Notes under the pieces: generated by a model | Databases searched by the model: none | Seen by the model: only the letters and a program-made list of their open reading frames with translations | What the model was told of the DNA's origin: nothing | Assembly (NCBI RefSeq): GCF_026745355.1 | Contig: NC_079206.1 | Span: forward strand, 27,329,617 to 27,393,616 | DNA: 64,000 nucleotides | DNA from: Beta vulgaris subsp. vulgaris | Taxonomy: Eukaryota > Streptophyta > Magnoliopsida > Caryophyllales > Amaranthaceae | Direction of reading: 5' to 3' | Shown: positions 33,791 through 43,462 of the stretch, piece after piece | Numbering within the stretch: position 1 is the stretch's first letter | Layout: each line of letters opens with the position of its first letter | Position numbers and translations under genes: made by a program

Positions 33791-35303
33791 CACTAGTAGA
33801 ATAATTGCTTATTGTTGTGGTGATATTGCTGCGGTTTTACCCATACGCAGCAATATATAACGTAAAAGGAAAAGGAAAAATATAAAATAATCATATTGCT
33901 GCGGTTTTGGCTGAAAACCGCAGCAATATGGTTTGAACGAAACTTTTTTTGAAATTTTTTGACTATTTGACCAAATATATTGTTGCGGTTTCTGACAAAA
34001 ACAGCAGCAATATATTAAAATAATATAAAAATTTATTATTTGAACCTATAGTTGCGGTTCCTAAAAAAACCGCAACAATAGGCTTTTAAAATTAATATTA
34101 AAAATTTCACTAGGGTTTTAAGCGCTCACTCTTCAGTTCTCTCTCTCCTCTCACGCACTCTTCAGTTCTCTCTCTCTCCTCTCACACAGCCCTCTTCAGT
34201 TTTTCCTCTCTTCCTCTCTCTCTCTCCTCTCCTCCTCTCTTCCTCTCTCCTCTCACGCACGCCTCTTGACCTCTTCAGTTCTCTCTCTCCCCCTCTCCTC
34301 AGTTTCACGCACCCTCTCATCCTCTCGCGAGGCTTCAACCGCCAGATTCGGCCGCTCGACAGTTTCCATGGTTCCCTTGATTCAACTGTTGCTTCATCGC
34401 TCGTCAGACTCGACGGCGTAAGTTTACTCGCAGACCCTTCGTCGTCCGACGGCGTAATTTCGCTCGCAGGCCGTTCGACGTGGCTCGCGATATTCGTCCG
34501 CTAGCAAGCTATTCAACGTGGCTCGCCAGATTCAGCCGTCTATCAGTTCGTTCGTCGTCTTCCAGTTCGTTCGTTCGTCTTCCAGTTCGTTCATCTTCTT
34601 CCAGTTCGTTCTGCGTTTTGTAATGGTGGTTGTATTATTTTTTTGTAATTAGTTTTATACGAAATTACAACTTATGAATAATATGATTGTTGTTATATTA
34701 TTTTCAGATCTAGTATTTTGTGGTATTATTCTATTATAGTTGTAGTATATATTTTTTTTTTATTCTTTTTGGAGTCACCTTCTTATTCTTATGTTGGGTG
34801 TAGGATAATTGTTATAATTTTTTTCAGATCTGTCTTTTTGTATTTTTTTATGTTTTTGAATTTTGTATAATATTCTTTTGTCATTAGTTTCAATCAATAG
34901 TGTTTTATTTTCTTTTAGTCTTTTTGTCTTTCAAATTTGATGGCAAAATGCAAAAAAAAAAAAAAATCAAATTACCTGTACCAGTACATAGTGTTGCGGT
35001 TTTGGCTAGGAACCGCAGCAATATGTGTAATATATTGCTGCGGTTTTGGCCTGGAACCGCAGCAATATGCTGTATAAATTTGATATAAAAAAATATATTG
35101 CTGCGGTTTTACCTAGAAACGGCAGCAATATGCTCAAATATTGCTGCGGTTCAAAATCGCAGCAATATGTTCAAATATTGTTGCGGTTCAAAACCGCAGC
35201 AATATATTAATTACCTATTGCTGCCCCCTTAATTGTTGCACGCCCAAAACCGCAGCAATATGCCACTTTATGACCGCAACAATAAGCATTTATTCTACTA
35301 GTG
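33791..35303. mobile_element. Non-autonomous CACTA element (TSD TTG)
   Basis: Begins CACTAGTAGAATAATTGCTT and ends TTATTCTACTAGTG, flanked by TTG (33788-33790, 35304-35306). The subterminal zones are packed with ATTGCTGCGGTTTT and AACCGCAGCAATAT words on both strands. The interior holds pyrimidine-rich sequence (34130-34330) and GC-rich text of unknown origin (34330-34600). No transposase. A related element is at 47014-48788. Confidence 0.92.
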
Positions 35304-35306
35304 TTG

Positions 35307-36092
35307 TCACCTTAGTGCTTGTCGGTTTGCCGGTTCTCCAAGCTCACGTCGTTGTGCTTGTCTTCACTGCTCCTTGAGAGCAGAGTTATGTATTATACCT
35401 TTTGTTATTTTCTGATTTACGTTAATTTAACCATTAGTTTGGAATTGTGGTTTTTTTTTAATTGTCTCTATAATGTTGAATTATGACCAAACCTATATGG
35501 GGGGTCGAGAAATCTAAGGAATTGTTTGGTTATATGATTGGGAAAGTATATGTGAATTGTTTGGTTATTATGTGATTGGAAAAGTATGTGTTGAATTATA
35601 ACCAAACCTATGTGGACATACCTTAATGGGGTGGTCGGGGGAGGGAAATCTAAGGAATGAATTGGTTTGTGTTATTTAATTGCAATGTGCATCATTCGCC
35701 TAAATACCCGTTCGAGACTTACGCATTAGGAGTAAATCTTGAATATTCCCTGATTTGGGACTGTCTTTGAGTTTCTTATCTCACTTAGGATGTGAATGAA
35801 TGTTTGGTTTTCGATTCTAAGAAAGATCCCGCTCATTTCCCTAAGCGTTCTCTGGGTACATATGTTGATAGTTTAACTACTATCTTCATCGTGTACTTGG
35901 AGAACTGTAGGAAAGTGCTGCCGGATTTTTTTTGGAATTGAAAACCAAATGTTCCTTCACTAGTGAGATGAGAAACTCAAGGATGATTTAGGTTGGAGTG
36001 ATAAGGACTCAAACGGACATGACTGCATTTTATAAGCCACATTGAATGATGTGATTGATTGTGTTCTTGTTTAGTGTCTCTATTGTATGAAT
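35307..36092. other. CACTA interior upstream of the transposase
   Basis: A near-duplicated phrase (AATTGTTTGGTTATATGATTGGGAAAGTAT) occurs at about 35520 and 35558 (shortened in the second copy). No coding exon is recognised. It may be a 5' intron or leader of the transposase. Confidence 0.4.
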
Positions 36093-38632
36093 ATGGATCG
36101 AAACTGGATGTATGGTAATCGGATTTCGGCGACATTTCTACAAGGGGTTGATGAATTTCTCAGGGTTGCGTTAGAACATCAATTGCAGAATGGGTCAAAG
36201 TTAGTCTTGTGTCCTTGTTGTGATTGCAATGACTCAAGGGGGTATCGTGATGTGGATCAAATTTAAGATCATTTGATTCGTCGTGGGTTTCAGAGTAACT
36301 ATACTAGGTGGACATGGCATGGAGAGTTTTATGATCAGGGTATGAGCTCCACTAGCTTGTGCGATAATTTGCATGTCGATCACATTGATGATGAGGTTGA
36401 GGTTGAATGAGAGGATGATAATGAGAATGATAGGGTAGATGAGATGTTGCGCAATTTGGAGGATGAAGGAACCGAACGTCTACATATGTATGATAGTATT
36501 TTAAGTGCGGCGGACAAACCTATGTATCCGGGGTGTAAGAATTTCACTAAACTTTCTGGCATCCTCACATTGTGTAATATGAAACCGAAGCATAGTTGGA
36601 CACATAAAAATCTAAGTGAGTTGTTCACTTTTTTACAAGAATTGCTACCTGAAGGGAATGAAATTCCCAACTCTACCTACGATGCAAAGAAATTCTTGTG
36701 TCCATTAGGTATGGAATATGAGAAGATACATTCATGTCAAAATGATTGTGTGCTGTATCAAACAAGCACAAGGATTTGCGTGAGTGTCCTAAGTGTGGAA
36801 AGTCTCGATACAAGATAAAGGAGAATATGAGGGGGTGACAAAGAAAGAAACTCTGGCGAAGGTTCTTTGGTATCTTCCAATCATTCCGAGATTTAGGCGT
36901 TTATTTTCAAATGAAAATAATGCTAAATTATTAAGGTGGCATGCAAACGAGAGAAAGAAACATGGGATGCTTAGACATTCGGCCGATTCTCCGCAGTGGA
37001 GAAATATCGACCGAAGGTTTTCTCCTATTTTGGTAAAGAACCTCAAAATCTTAGACTTGGACTTTGTACAGATAGGATGAATCCATTTGGCACACTAGGT
37101 ACCCAGCATAGCACTTGGCCGGCTCTACTAACCATTTATAATCTCCCTCCCTGGTTATGTATGAAGTGTAAATTTATTATCTTATCGCTTCTTATTTCGG
37201 GTCCTAAGCAACCCGAAATCGACATAGATGTGTATCTTGACTAGGGATGGCAACGGGTCGGATCTGGACCGGGTCCAGGTGGACCCGGATCCAGATCCGT
37301 TTCCAGACGCTGGATCCAGATCCGACCCGGATCCAGCGGGTCTGAAAATGTTGGACCCAGATCCAGATCCGACGGATCCTACGGATCCGGGTCCAAAACG
37401 GGTCCAAAACGGATCCCTACTATTCTACTTGGTTTTTAACTATTTACAAACTTTATCACAAAATTGAAATGAACAAATTCACATAAACAGTACCGCAATT
37501 GCAATCAACAAATTATTTCAAATTATGCTTCAAAATTGCAGCAACAAATCGAAAGAACAACAAAATCAGAACAAAACCGAAACAGCAGCAAAATCAAAAC
37601 AAATATCAACATAAACTCAAAAATCAACAAATAAACGAAAATGAATCAAAAAATTAAACGAAAATCCACTGATAAACGAAAATTGAAACATAAACCCTAA
37701 AATAGAAATAAATTACATAATGACTAGATCTAAACGAAAATCAACCAAAAAATAAATTGTTATGAAAATACAAGAGAACGAAAATATATATGAAAATAAA
37801 AAAACAAATCAAACGAAAAAACTAGAGAACCTAAACGAAAAATCAGTCAATTATGAACTGTTGGTGGTGGGTACGGATTACTGGTCGCGGGCCTGGGAGA
37901 CTAGGACTTCTCTTTTACTGGCGAGTGGGTGGTTGTTGGTGGCGGCTGTACGTGGGTGGTGGTTGACCAAGGAGAAATAAGGAGACCTGAATTCGGATGA
38001 ACACCGGCACCGCAGAGAGAAGCACAGTGTTAGAGAGTATGAGGAGAGAGAGAGAGGATGAGAGGATGAGGATTGAGGAGGGAGAGAGGATGAGGAGAGA
38101 GAGAAAAAAAAGGGGGGGATAAGAGGGTGTGGAGTTGAGGTCTTCGGGTAGTGCTTAGGGTTTTTAGAAATACCAGGTCTTAAATGTAGCAATCCCTTTA
38201 TTAAAACGGATCTGTGCATCCGGGTCCGGGTTTATTGTACAGATCCGGACCCGAATCCGTGATCTGACAAGTGGACCCGGATCCAACCCAGATTCAACGG
38301 GTCTATAATTTTAGGATCCAGACCCGGAAAATCGGATTCGGGTCCACGGATCCGGGCCGGGTCCGGGATCCACTGCCATCTCTAATCTTGACCCACTCCT
38401 TCACGATCTGAAATTGTTGTGGGATGAAGGTGTTTCGACGTTCGATGCATATGCGTATGTGAAAACTGACTTTACATTGTGTGCCATGATACTTTGCACG
38501 ATTAATGATTTCCCGACTTATGGGAATTTGTCAGGGTATAAAGTTAAAGGAGCAAAGGCATACCCTATTTGTGATGAGGATATGATTAATGAGCGGTTAC
38601 ATCATTATGGGAAGAATGTGTACCTGCATTAG
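36093..38632 (+). pseudogene. TNP2-type CACTA transposase, broken
   Basis: ATG at 36093 starts a transposase-associated domain (MDRNWMYGNRISATFLQGVD, then CPCCDC) with a stop at 36264. The frame continues to about 36750 (SAADKPMYPGCKNFTKLSG). After a shift it shows CPKCGKSRYK, VLWYLPIIPRFRRLFSNENN and GMLRHSADSPQWRNID. Another frame has CTDRMNPFGT, YNLPPWLCMK and LSLLISGPKQPEIDIDVYL. That phrase is cut by the hAT at 37242 and resumes at 38393 (DLKLLWDEGVSTFD, then TINDFPTYGNLSGY). Homology ends near 38632, about half the usual protein. Stops and shifts make it inactive. Confidence 0.9.
37242..38384. mobile_element. Non-autonomous hAT element, 8-bp TSD, inside the TNP2 coding region
   Basis: Left end TAGGGATGGCAACGGGTC; right end is the reverse complement of TAGAGATGGCAGTGGATC. 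Flanks are ATCTTGAC on both sides (37234-37241, 38385-38392), and removing one copy plus the element restores the continuity of the transposase reading. Subterminal zones are dense in GGATCCGGGTCC-like words on both strands. The interior has no transposase. Confidence 0.93.
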
Positions 38633-39251
38633 CACAATAATAATCACAATAAACAGCCCCCAACCGATTAACCTAATGAGAAAAGTCATCTCAACAATCT
38701 TCTTCTGCAAATCTCACAAGGTCTGTATGACTTTGTCTTCACCACATTCACCCAATTTCCCCTTCAGACACCTTTGGTGTGCCCAAAAATAGTGGTTGTC
38801 ACAAGGTACACACTTATAGTATAATTTGTTAGGGTTGTCTCCGGATTCGGAAACGTGAAGTTCCATCTTCTTCCTGCACTTGCTGCATCTTATTGCTTCA
38901 TACACAAAAGAATACACAATTTCACCAACAATTTCAAAAGAGGACGACATTTTAGAGTTCGCAATTTTTTGAGCAAAGAAGAGAGAAGAAGAGAGAATTG
39001 GGGAAAGTAACGTCATACTAGGTTTGAATTGGTTGAAGATGAAGAACAAACCTATTTGGGTCCCATTTAATAACCTAAACCTCCATTGGTGCGCCTAAAA
39101 ATACAAACCACTCAACGTTTGTTAACCCACCGCCAGTAGTAAGGGCATTTTAGACCCAAACTCAAACCTCAGGGATATCAGAGGAATTCCCCAAATGTGG
39201 GGGGTAATTTGGGAATTACGCCGAATCTCAAGGGTACCTGAGGAAATTTCC
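38633..39251. mobile_element. Truncated MULE-like segment carrying a GRF zinc-finger ORF
   Basis: The right side (39090-39251) has a dense terminal-repeat-like structure: read inward from 39251 it is GGAAATTTCCTCAGGTACCC, then CTTGAGATTCGGCGTAATTCC. Such sentences (bounded by promoter-like text and an ORF) are typical of MULE termini, but no left copy was found near 38633, so the assignment is tentative. Confidence 0.35.
38714..38950 (-). CDS. GRF-type zinc finger protein, short or partial
   Basis: On the minus strand MSSSFEIVGEIVYSF leads into RCSKCRKKMELHV, then NPNKLYYKCVPCDNHYFWAH: the C-x2-C ... N...YYKC....C..F.W arrangement of a GRF zinc finger. A longer frame opens at 39049. The frame stops at 38714 (about 78 residues). 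Beyond the stop, in a different frame near 38690-38625, there is a strongly hydrophobic segment (FLIRLIGWGLFIVIIIVL), so the original gene was probably a GRF-finger plus membrane segment protein shortened by frameshift. GRF fingers bind single-stranded nucleic acid in other proteins; no role can be stated here. Confidence 0.55.
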   Translation of the reverse strand: MSSSFEIVGEIVYSFVYEAIRCSKCRKKMELHVSESGDNPNKLYYKCVPCDNHYFWAHQRCLKGKLGECGEDKVIQTL

Positions 39252-39753
39252 CTTTAACTTTTTGTTCACCAGATTTGACTGCAGATTTGACAACTTGTTT
39301 TTATAAATGTGTTTGGTAATAATTAACTGATTGCTAAAAGTTTACTGCCATTTGTTTGTGTCAAATGACATTTATAGACCTTTTAATACATATGGATAGT
39401 ATTATTATTAGAGGCAAAAAAGTCATTGAACATATTTTTACCTAAAAAAGCTATTATTAGGAGCTTTTTCATTTTGGGAGTTTTGTTTCCAAAACTCTCT
39501 TTTACCAAACACTCCTTTTAGAGTTTTTGACTAGTCAAAACTCTCTTTTTGCTCTAAACTCTAATTGCCAAACACCCCAAAAGCTTCACTATAAAAATTG
39601 AAGAAGAATAATGAATGCTTACTACATTAAGTGGTTGTTCATTGAATTCCTTCACTTCAACTATGCCTAAAAGTGGCCTTAGTTTGTTTCTCACAAACAA
39701 ATTCTTGTTGCTAGAAAATATTTAAAAAGTTATTTCTCGCAAAAGTGACATAT
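39252..39753. other. Intergenic
   Basis: No gene. Contains a near-palindrome GAGTTTTTGACTAGTC/AAAACTC at about 39512-39535 between ACCAAACACTCC and GCCAAACACCCC, suggesting a diverged MITE. Confidence 0.35.
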
Positions 39754-39762
39754 AAAATATAA

Positions 39763-40908
39763 CGGTTTTTTCACCAAATACCCCTAACAAAAAAATTTAT
39801 TCACCAAATACCCCAACTTTTTTCAAAATTCACCAGATACCCCTATAACCTTTTAAAAAATTCACTAGATACCCCAAATTTTTTTAAAAATGACAAACAA
39901 TGCCCTAAATGACTAACGGCGAATAACTTCGTTAGTTATTAGTGTTAATTAATCCTAAAAAACTCTAATTAACCCTAAAAATCATAAAAACCTAACAAAC
40001 CCTAACCCCCTCCCTCTCCCCTAACCCACCACCCCCCAACAATCTTATCCCCACCAGCCCCCCTCCACCTCCCACGCAGCTCCCCATCCCCCTCCTCCTC
40101 CCCTGCAACCCCCCTCCCCCTGGCCGCAGCTGCGCCTCCCACTCTCACTCGTTCTCCCTCTGTCTCCGGCACGTCATCAACATCATCTTCACGGTCGTCC
40201 ACTACCACCGCAAGTGAAGAGAGAGAGAAACACAACTTCCATCGTCAAAATGGAAGCTGCATGCAGGGGGTTACGGGAGAGGGAGTCGCGAGAGGGTGGA
40301 CCCGATGTTGGTGGTTGCGAGGGAGGGGTAGGGGGTGGGTCTGGTGTTGGTGGCTACGGGGGAGGGGTAAGGTGTGGGTCTAGTGTTGGTGGTTGCGAGA
40401 GAGGGGTAGGGATGGGTCTGGTGTTGGTGGTTGCGGGGGAAGGGTAGGGGTGGGTCTGGTGTTGGTGGTTGCGAGGGAGGGGTTGGGGTAGGGGTGGGTC
40501 TGGTGTTGGGGGCGCAGGGGAGGGGGAGGGGAAGGGGGCTGGTGGGGTTGGTGTTGGTGGTTGCAGGGGAAGGGGTTGGTGGGGTTGGGGTTGGTGGTGG
40601 GTGGTGGGTGGTGGGCAAGGGCTAGTGGGGCTGGGGTTGTTAGGGGGTGGGGAGCTGGTGAGTTAGGAAAGAGAGGGTTAGTATTAATTAGGGTTAATTA
40701 GGTTGACTTGAAATTAATTAGTTTGATTTAGGGCTAATTTAACTTGGGGCAAACTTGTAAATAAACACTAACGGAGACTAACGTCCGTCAACATTTGGGG
40801 TATCTGGTGATTTTTTTAAAAGGTTAAGGGTATCTGGCGAATTTTGAAAAAAATTGGGGTATTTGGTGAATAAATTTTTGTCATGGGTATTTGGTGGGAA
40901 AAAAAACG
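39763..40908. mobile_element. Non-autonomous MULE (MULE B), 9-bp TSD
   Basis: Begins CGGTTTTTTCACCAAATACC and ends with an imperfect reverse complement (GGTATTTGGTGGGAAAAAA...CG). Long terminal inverted repeats of about 200 bp include CACCAGATACCCC and TAACTAACGG-type words. Flanked by AAAATATAA (39754-39762, 40909-40917). The interior 40300-40620 is a G-rich tandem repeat. The termini match MULE C at 46659-55846, so both belong to one family. Confidence 0.9.
40300..40620. repeat. G-rich tandem repeats inside MULE B
   Basis: About six units of 40-48 bp of the form GGGTGGGTCTGGTGTTGGTGG, then TTGCGAGGGAGGGGTA. Runs of GGG on one strand have G-quadruplex-forming potential. Open frames are Gly/Val-rich simple-sequence artefacts. 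Confidence 0.75.
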
Positions 40909-40917
40909 AAAATATAA

Positions 40918-41497
40918 TTATGTGAACAATTTATATATATGTTTCCTAGTCGAATAGGAAAGAGTACATCAGCTTTCAAGCGGAATATTAGAGAAGGTTT
41001 CATAAGAACACCTAAATAAATACTTGTAAGTTTTGTATCCCATGTCTTAAAGAGGTCACTTGTACCATAAGTGACCCCTTTAAGACAGCAAGTTACCTAT
41101 ATTTATGGTCGGTCTTATATGAGACTTAATAAATAAATACTACAATTTAGGAAACATAAGCTAAAAAAATTATTCAGATAATTGTATCTACTATCACTTA
41201 TGTATTATTAAACAACAGTCATAAAATGATGGCACTTAAAAGTCGTGATAAACCAAATAATAAACGGGAAGCAAAGCGGGTTAACAACAGATTCCATGAT
41301 TGCCTATCTAATGAATTCTACATGCAAAGATATCTAGAAATTGATATGTAAAAGGAATATTGTATGCCTATGCAGAAGAAAGAAAACTAATCACAGCAAA
41401 AGACATAAAAGCAACTTAAAACTCAAGAAAGCAAACAGGAATAATTGTTTTCAGAGGAAATCTGAGGGGAAGACTTTTAAGATGCTCTTCATAACCA
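40918..41497. promoter_or_regulatory. Upstream region of the second RTM2-like gene
   Basis: No ORF. The region includes a stem-loop at 41045-41089 and, from about 41390, the segment with similarity to the promoter of the first RTM2-like gene. Confidence 0.5.
41045..41089. repeat. Inverted repeat (stem-loop), about 18-bp arms
   Basis: GTCTTAAAGAGGTCACTT pairs with AAGTGACCCCTTTAAGAC across a 7-bp loop (GTACCAT), with one mismatch. The adjacent GGTCTTATATGAGACT suggests remains of a small MITE. Confidence 0.7.
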
Positions 41498-41507
41498 TAT
41501 ATAAAAG
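41498..41507 (+). promoter_or_regulatory. TATA box of the second RTM2-like gene
   Basis: TATATAAAAG lies about 97 bp upstream of the ATG, matching the TATA position in the paralogue. Confidence 0.65.
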
Positions 41508-41594
41508 GGGAAGGTGCATTCATCAAACAGAATATCCACACAATTAACTCAATACTTTCTTTAATATACAAAAAGCTAAGCACAACAAAAGCCA

Positions 41595-42635
41595 ATGGCA
41601 ATCAAATCCAAGACTTCAACTATTGCGTCACCTTCTTACGTCGATTTTGAACCTTATTGTGAATGGAAGAAAGATGACGGAGTTGAAACCTTAGTCTTCC
41701 ATCTCCCTGGTATATCTCAAGTTCCCATGATTCTTGTTTGCTTTTTAACTTTTGTCTTTTGAGGGATGATTAGATTTAATTTCATATGAATACAGAAAAA
41801 ATACTTACTCATAAACAACTCACCAGGGTATATAATTCTGGTGCTTCTAAGCTTCGTAACATACCAGATGATTAAGATATTATCACAATCAAGCATAATA
41901 GAGAAGTCAAGCTTAAAAGATTATCACTTTGAATAGCAGTTTCGTTTCTACACCTAATCTCACATCATATGCTCAAAAGACAAGACAAATGAGAATCAAT
42001 AAAGATAAATGCAATGTAATATTGAACATATTAATATAATAACATGGATTGGTATTAAAACATAGCACTAACATTTTTGTGATCATCCCTCTAAATGTGT
42101 AGATTTCAAAAGAGATCAACTCAGAGTTCAAGTTAATAATCTTGGAGTTATCAAAGTAAGCGGAGAGAGGCAGACAACTGCAGATGGAACCCAAAGAAGC
42201 CGCTTCCTCAAGGAAACCAAGATTCCACAAGGCTGCGAAATAAATGACATTCGAGCAAAATTCAGTGGTGGCCACCTTCATGTTGTCATGCCGATAAAAG
42301 CCGCTCCCCCTGTGCAGCAGCAGCAAAAGCCAAAGCCAGAGATAACATCATCAAGTGCTCCAGAATCAGAGATTACACAAAAGCCGAAAGCAGAGGCCCT
42401 GGCTCCTAACGGTGACAATCTAAAGGCTTCAAGTTCTGAAAATGGTAAAGCAGGAGGAACAAGTACTATTTATGATAACATATTTGGAAATGGAAGCTAC
42501 TCCCAAGGAAGATTGCAAGTGCAGAAGAAGGTTGCCGTGAGTTTAGGAGTTGCAGTTGCAGCAATGGTGGCGATTGGAGCCTTTGTGGCTTATAAATATG
42601 GATCTAGCCCTCCTCCTTCACATATTGAGGAGTAA
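41595..42635 (+). CDS. RTM2-like protein, paralogue of the gene at 4308 (2 exons)
   Basis: Exons 41595-41709 and 42103-42635 with a phase-1 GT/AG intron, giving 215 residues. Exon 1 is exactly as long as in the paralogue (115 nt), and the junction reads HLPDFKRDQLRVQV. The HSP20-like core is conserved (VSGERQ, GTQRSRFLKETKIP, RAKFSGGHLHVVMP). The Pro/Gln/Lys-rich linker is shorter. The C-terminal anchor is nearly identical (VAVAAMVAIGAFVAYKYGS, about residues 181-202), with a different tail. As for the first copy, homology is to the RTM2 family; chaperone or antiviral function cannot be inferred from sequence alone. No frame defects are seen. Confidence 0.88.
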
Positions 42636-43202
42636 GGCCTAAGTTAGCCTCGTCTTACATTGTGTCCCGCTCTATGTGTTTATATGTTGGTCTTTAAGAA
42701 ATTGTATTCTTCATCAAGTGTATAGATAAGTTCATGCATGACAAGAATGCTTCAAATAATGAATAGTGTATCTATGTCAATACTTCAATTGTTCTAACAA
42801 ATGGGTCAGGGAAACAAAAGCAAATACAATTCATAATTGTTAAAAAGAAGTTAGTGATCCCAGTTGACTAACATGATAAATGATAACAAAAGCATATGAT
42901 TAATCAATGTGCATACTTGTGATTCACAAAGAAAAAATGTTGATTCCAAGAGCAATCATTAACCTATGAGGAATCATTTCTAAGAAATTTACCACTCAAT
43001 TAATTGAATAGTTCCAACTTTACAAGTACTCAGGAATAATATTCGCCAAGTTACCTCGGTGAGATGTTCTCATGATCAGCCTCTAATGGCATTAGCCATG
43101 CAGAGAGAAAGCATGCAGAGAGAAAATTAGTTCATCAAACTTGGTCGGATTTATGCTTGGCAGAACAAATTTCGAATTCTGAAGTTGATCATCTTCATTT
43201 AT
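42636..43202. other. Intergenic, 3' of both convergent genes
   Basis: Lies between the RTM2-like stop and the stop of the minus-strand transporter. Contains an imperfect short duplication GCAGAGAGAAAGCAT/GCAGAGAGAAAAT at about 43098-43127. No other feature. Confidence 0.4.
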
Positions 43203-43428
43203 CTAATGCCAGATGCTCAGTATGACAGCAATGCTGAATAGGATCAAGAGCACCACATTTCCACCAGGCAAAGAAGACCTGTAAATTCAAACAATTTTAG
43301 TTTAGAATGCTTGCCTAAGTTGTAACTTCAGAGCTGACAAACTAATTCAAAGCTGAAAATCTACCAGGTTGTGTAACTTTTATGTAAGATGGCAGCTTCA
43401 CCATTCCACCTCAAACCTCTAACCCCCA

Positions 43429-43462
<34 letters not shown>

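Larger units (their letters stand above)
32047..38632 (+). mobile_element. Left part of a decayed CACTA (En/Spm-type) transposon, invaded by two other elements
   Basis: It starts CACTAGTAGAAAAGGGCCG, the CACTA terminal motif. Subterminal repeats of the form TGCGTCGCAC / GTGCGACGCA follow on both strands (32090-32465). A TNP2-type transposase begins at 36093. The small CACTA at 33791-35303 and the hAT at 37242-38384 sit inside it. Recognisable transposase sequence stops near 38632 and no matching right terminus was found, so the right half is lost or outside the window. Confidence 0.72.

Noticed and set aside
37228..37467. Asp/Pro-rich ORF (DPDPDP)
   Set aside because: It arises from the GGATCC/GACCCG subterminal words of the hAT element and is open on both strands.
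40002..40666. Gly/Val-rich and Pro/Thr-rich ORFs
   Set aside because: Produced by G-rich tandem repeats and C-rich sequence in MULE B.
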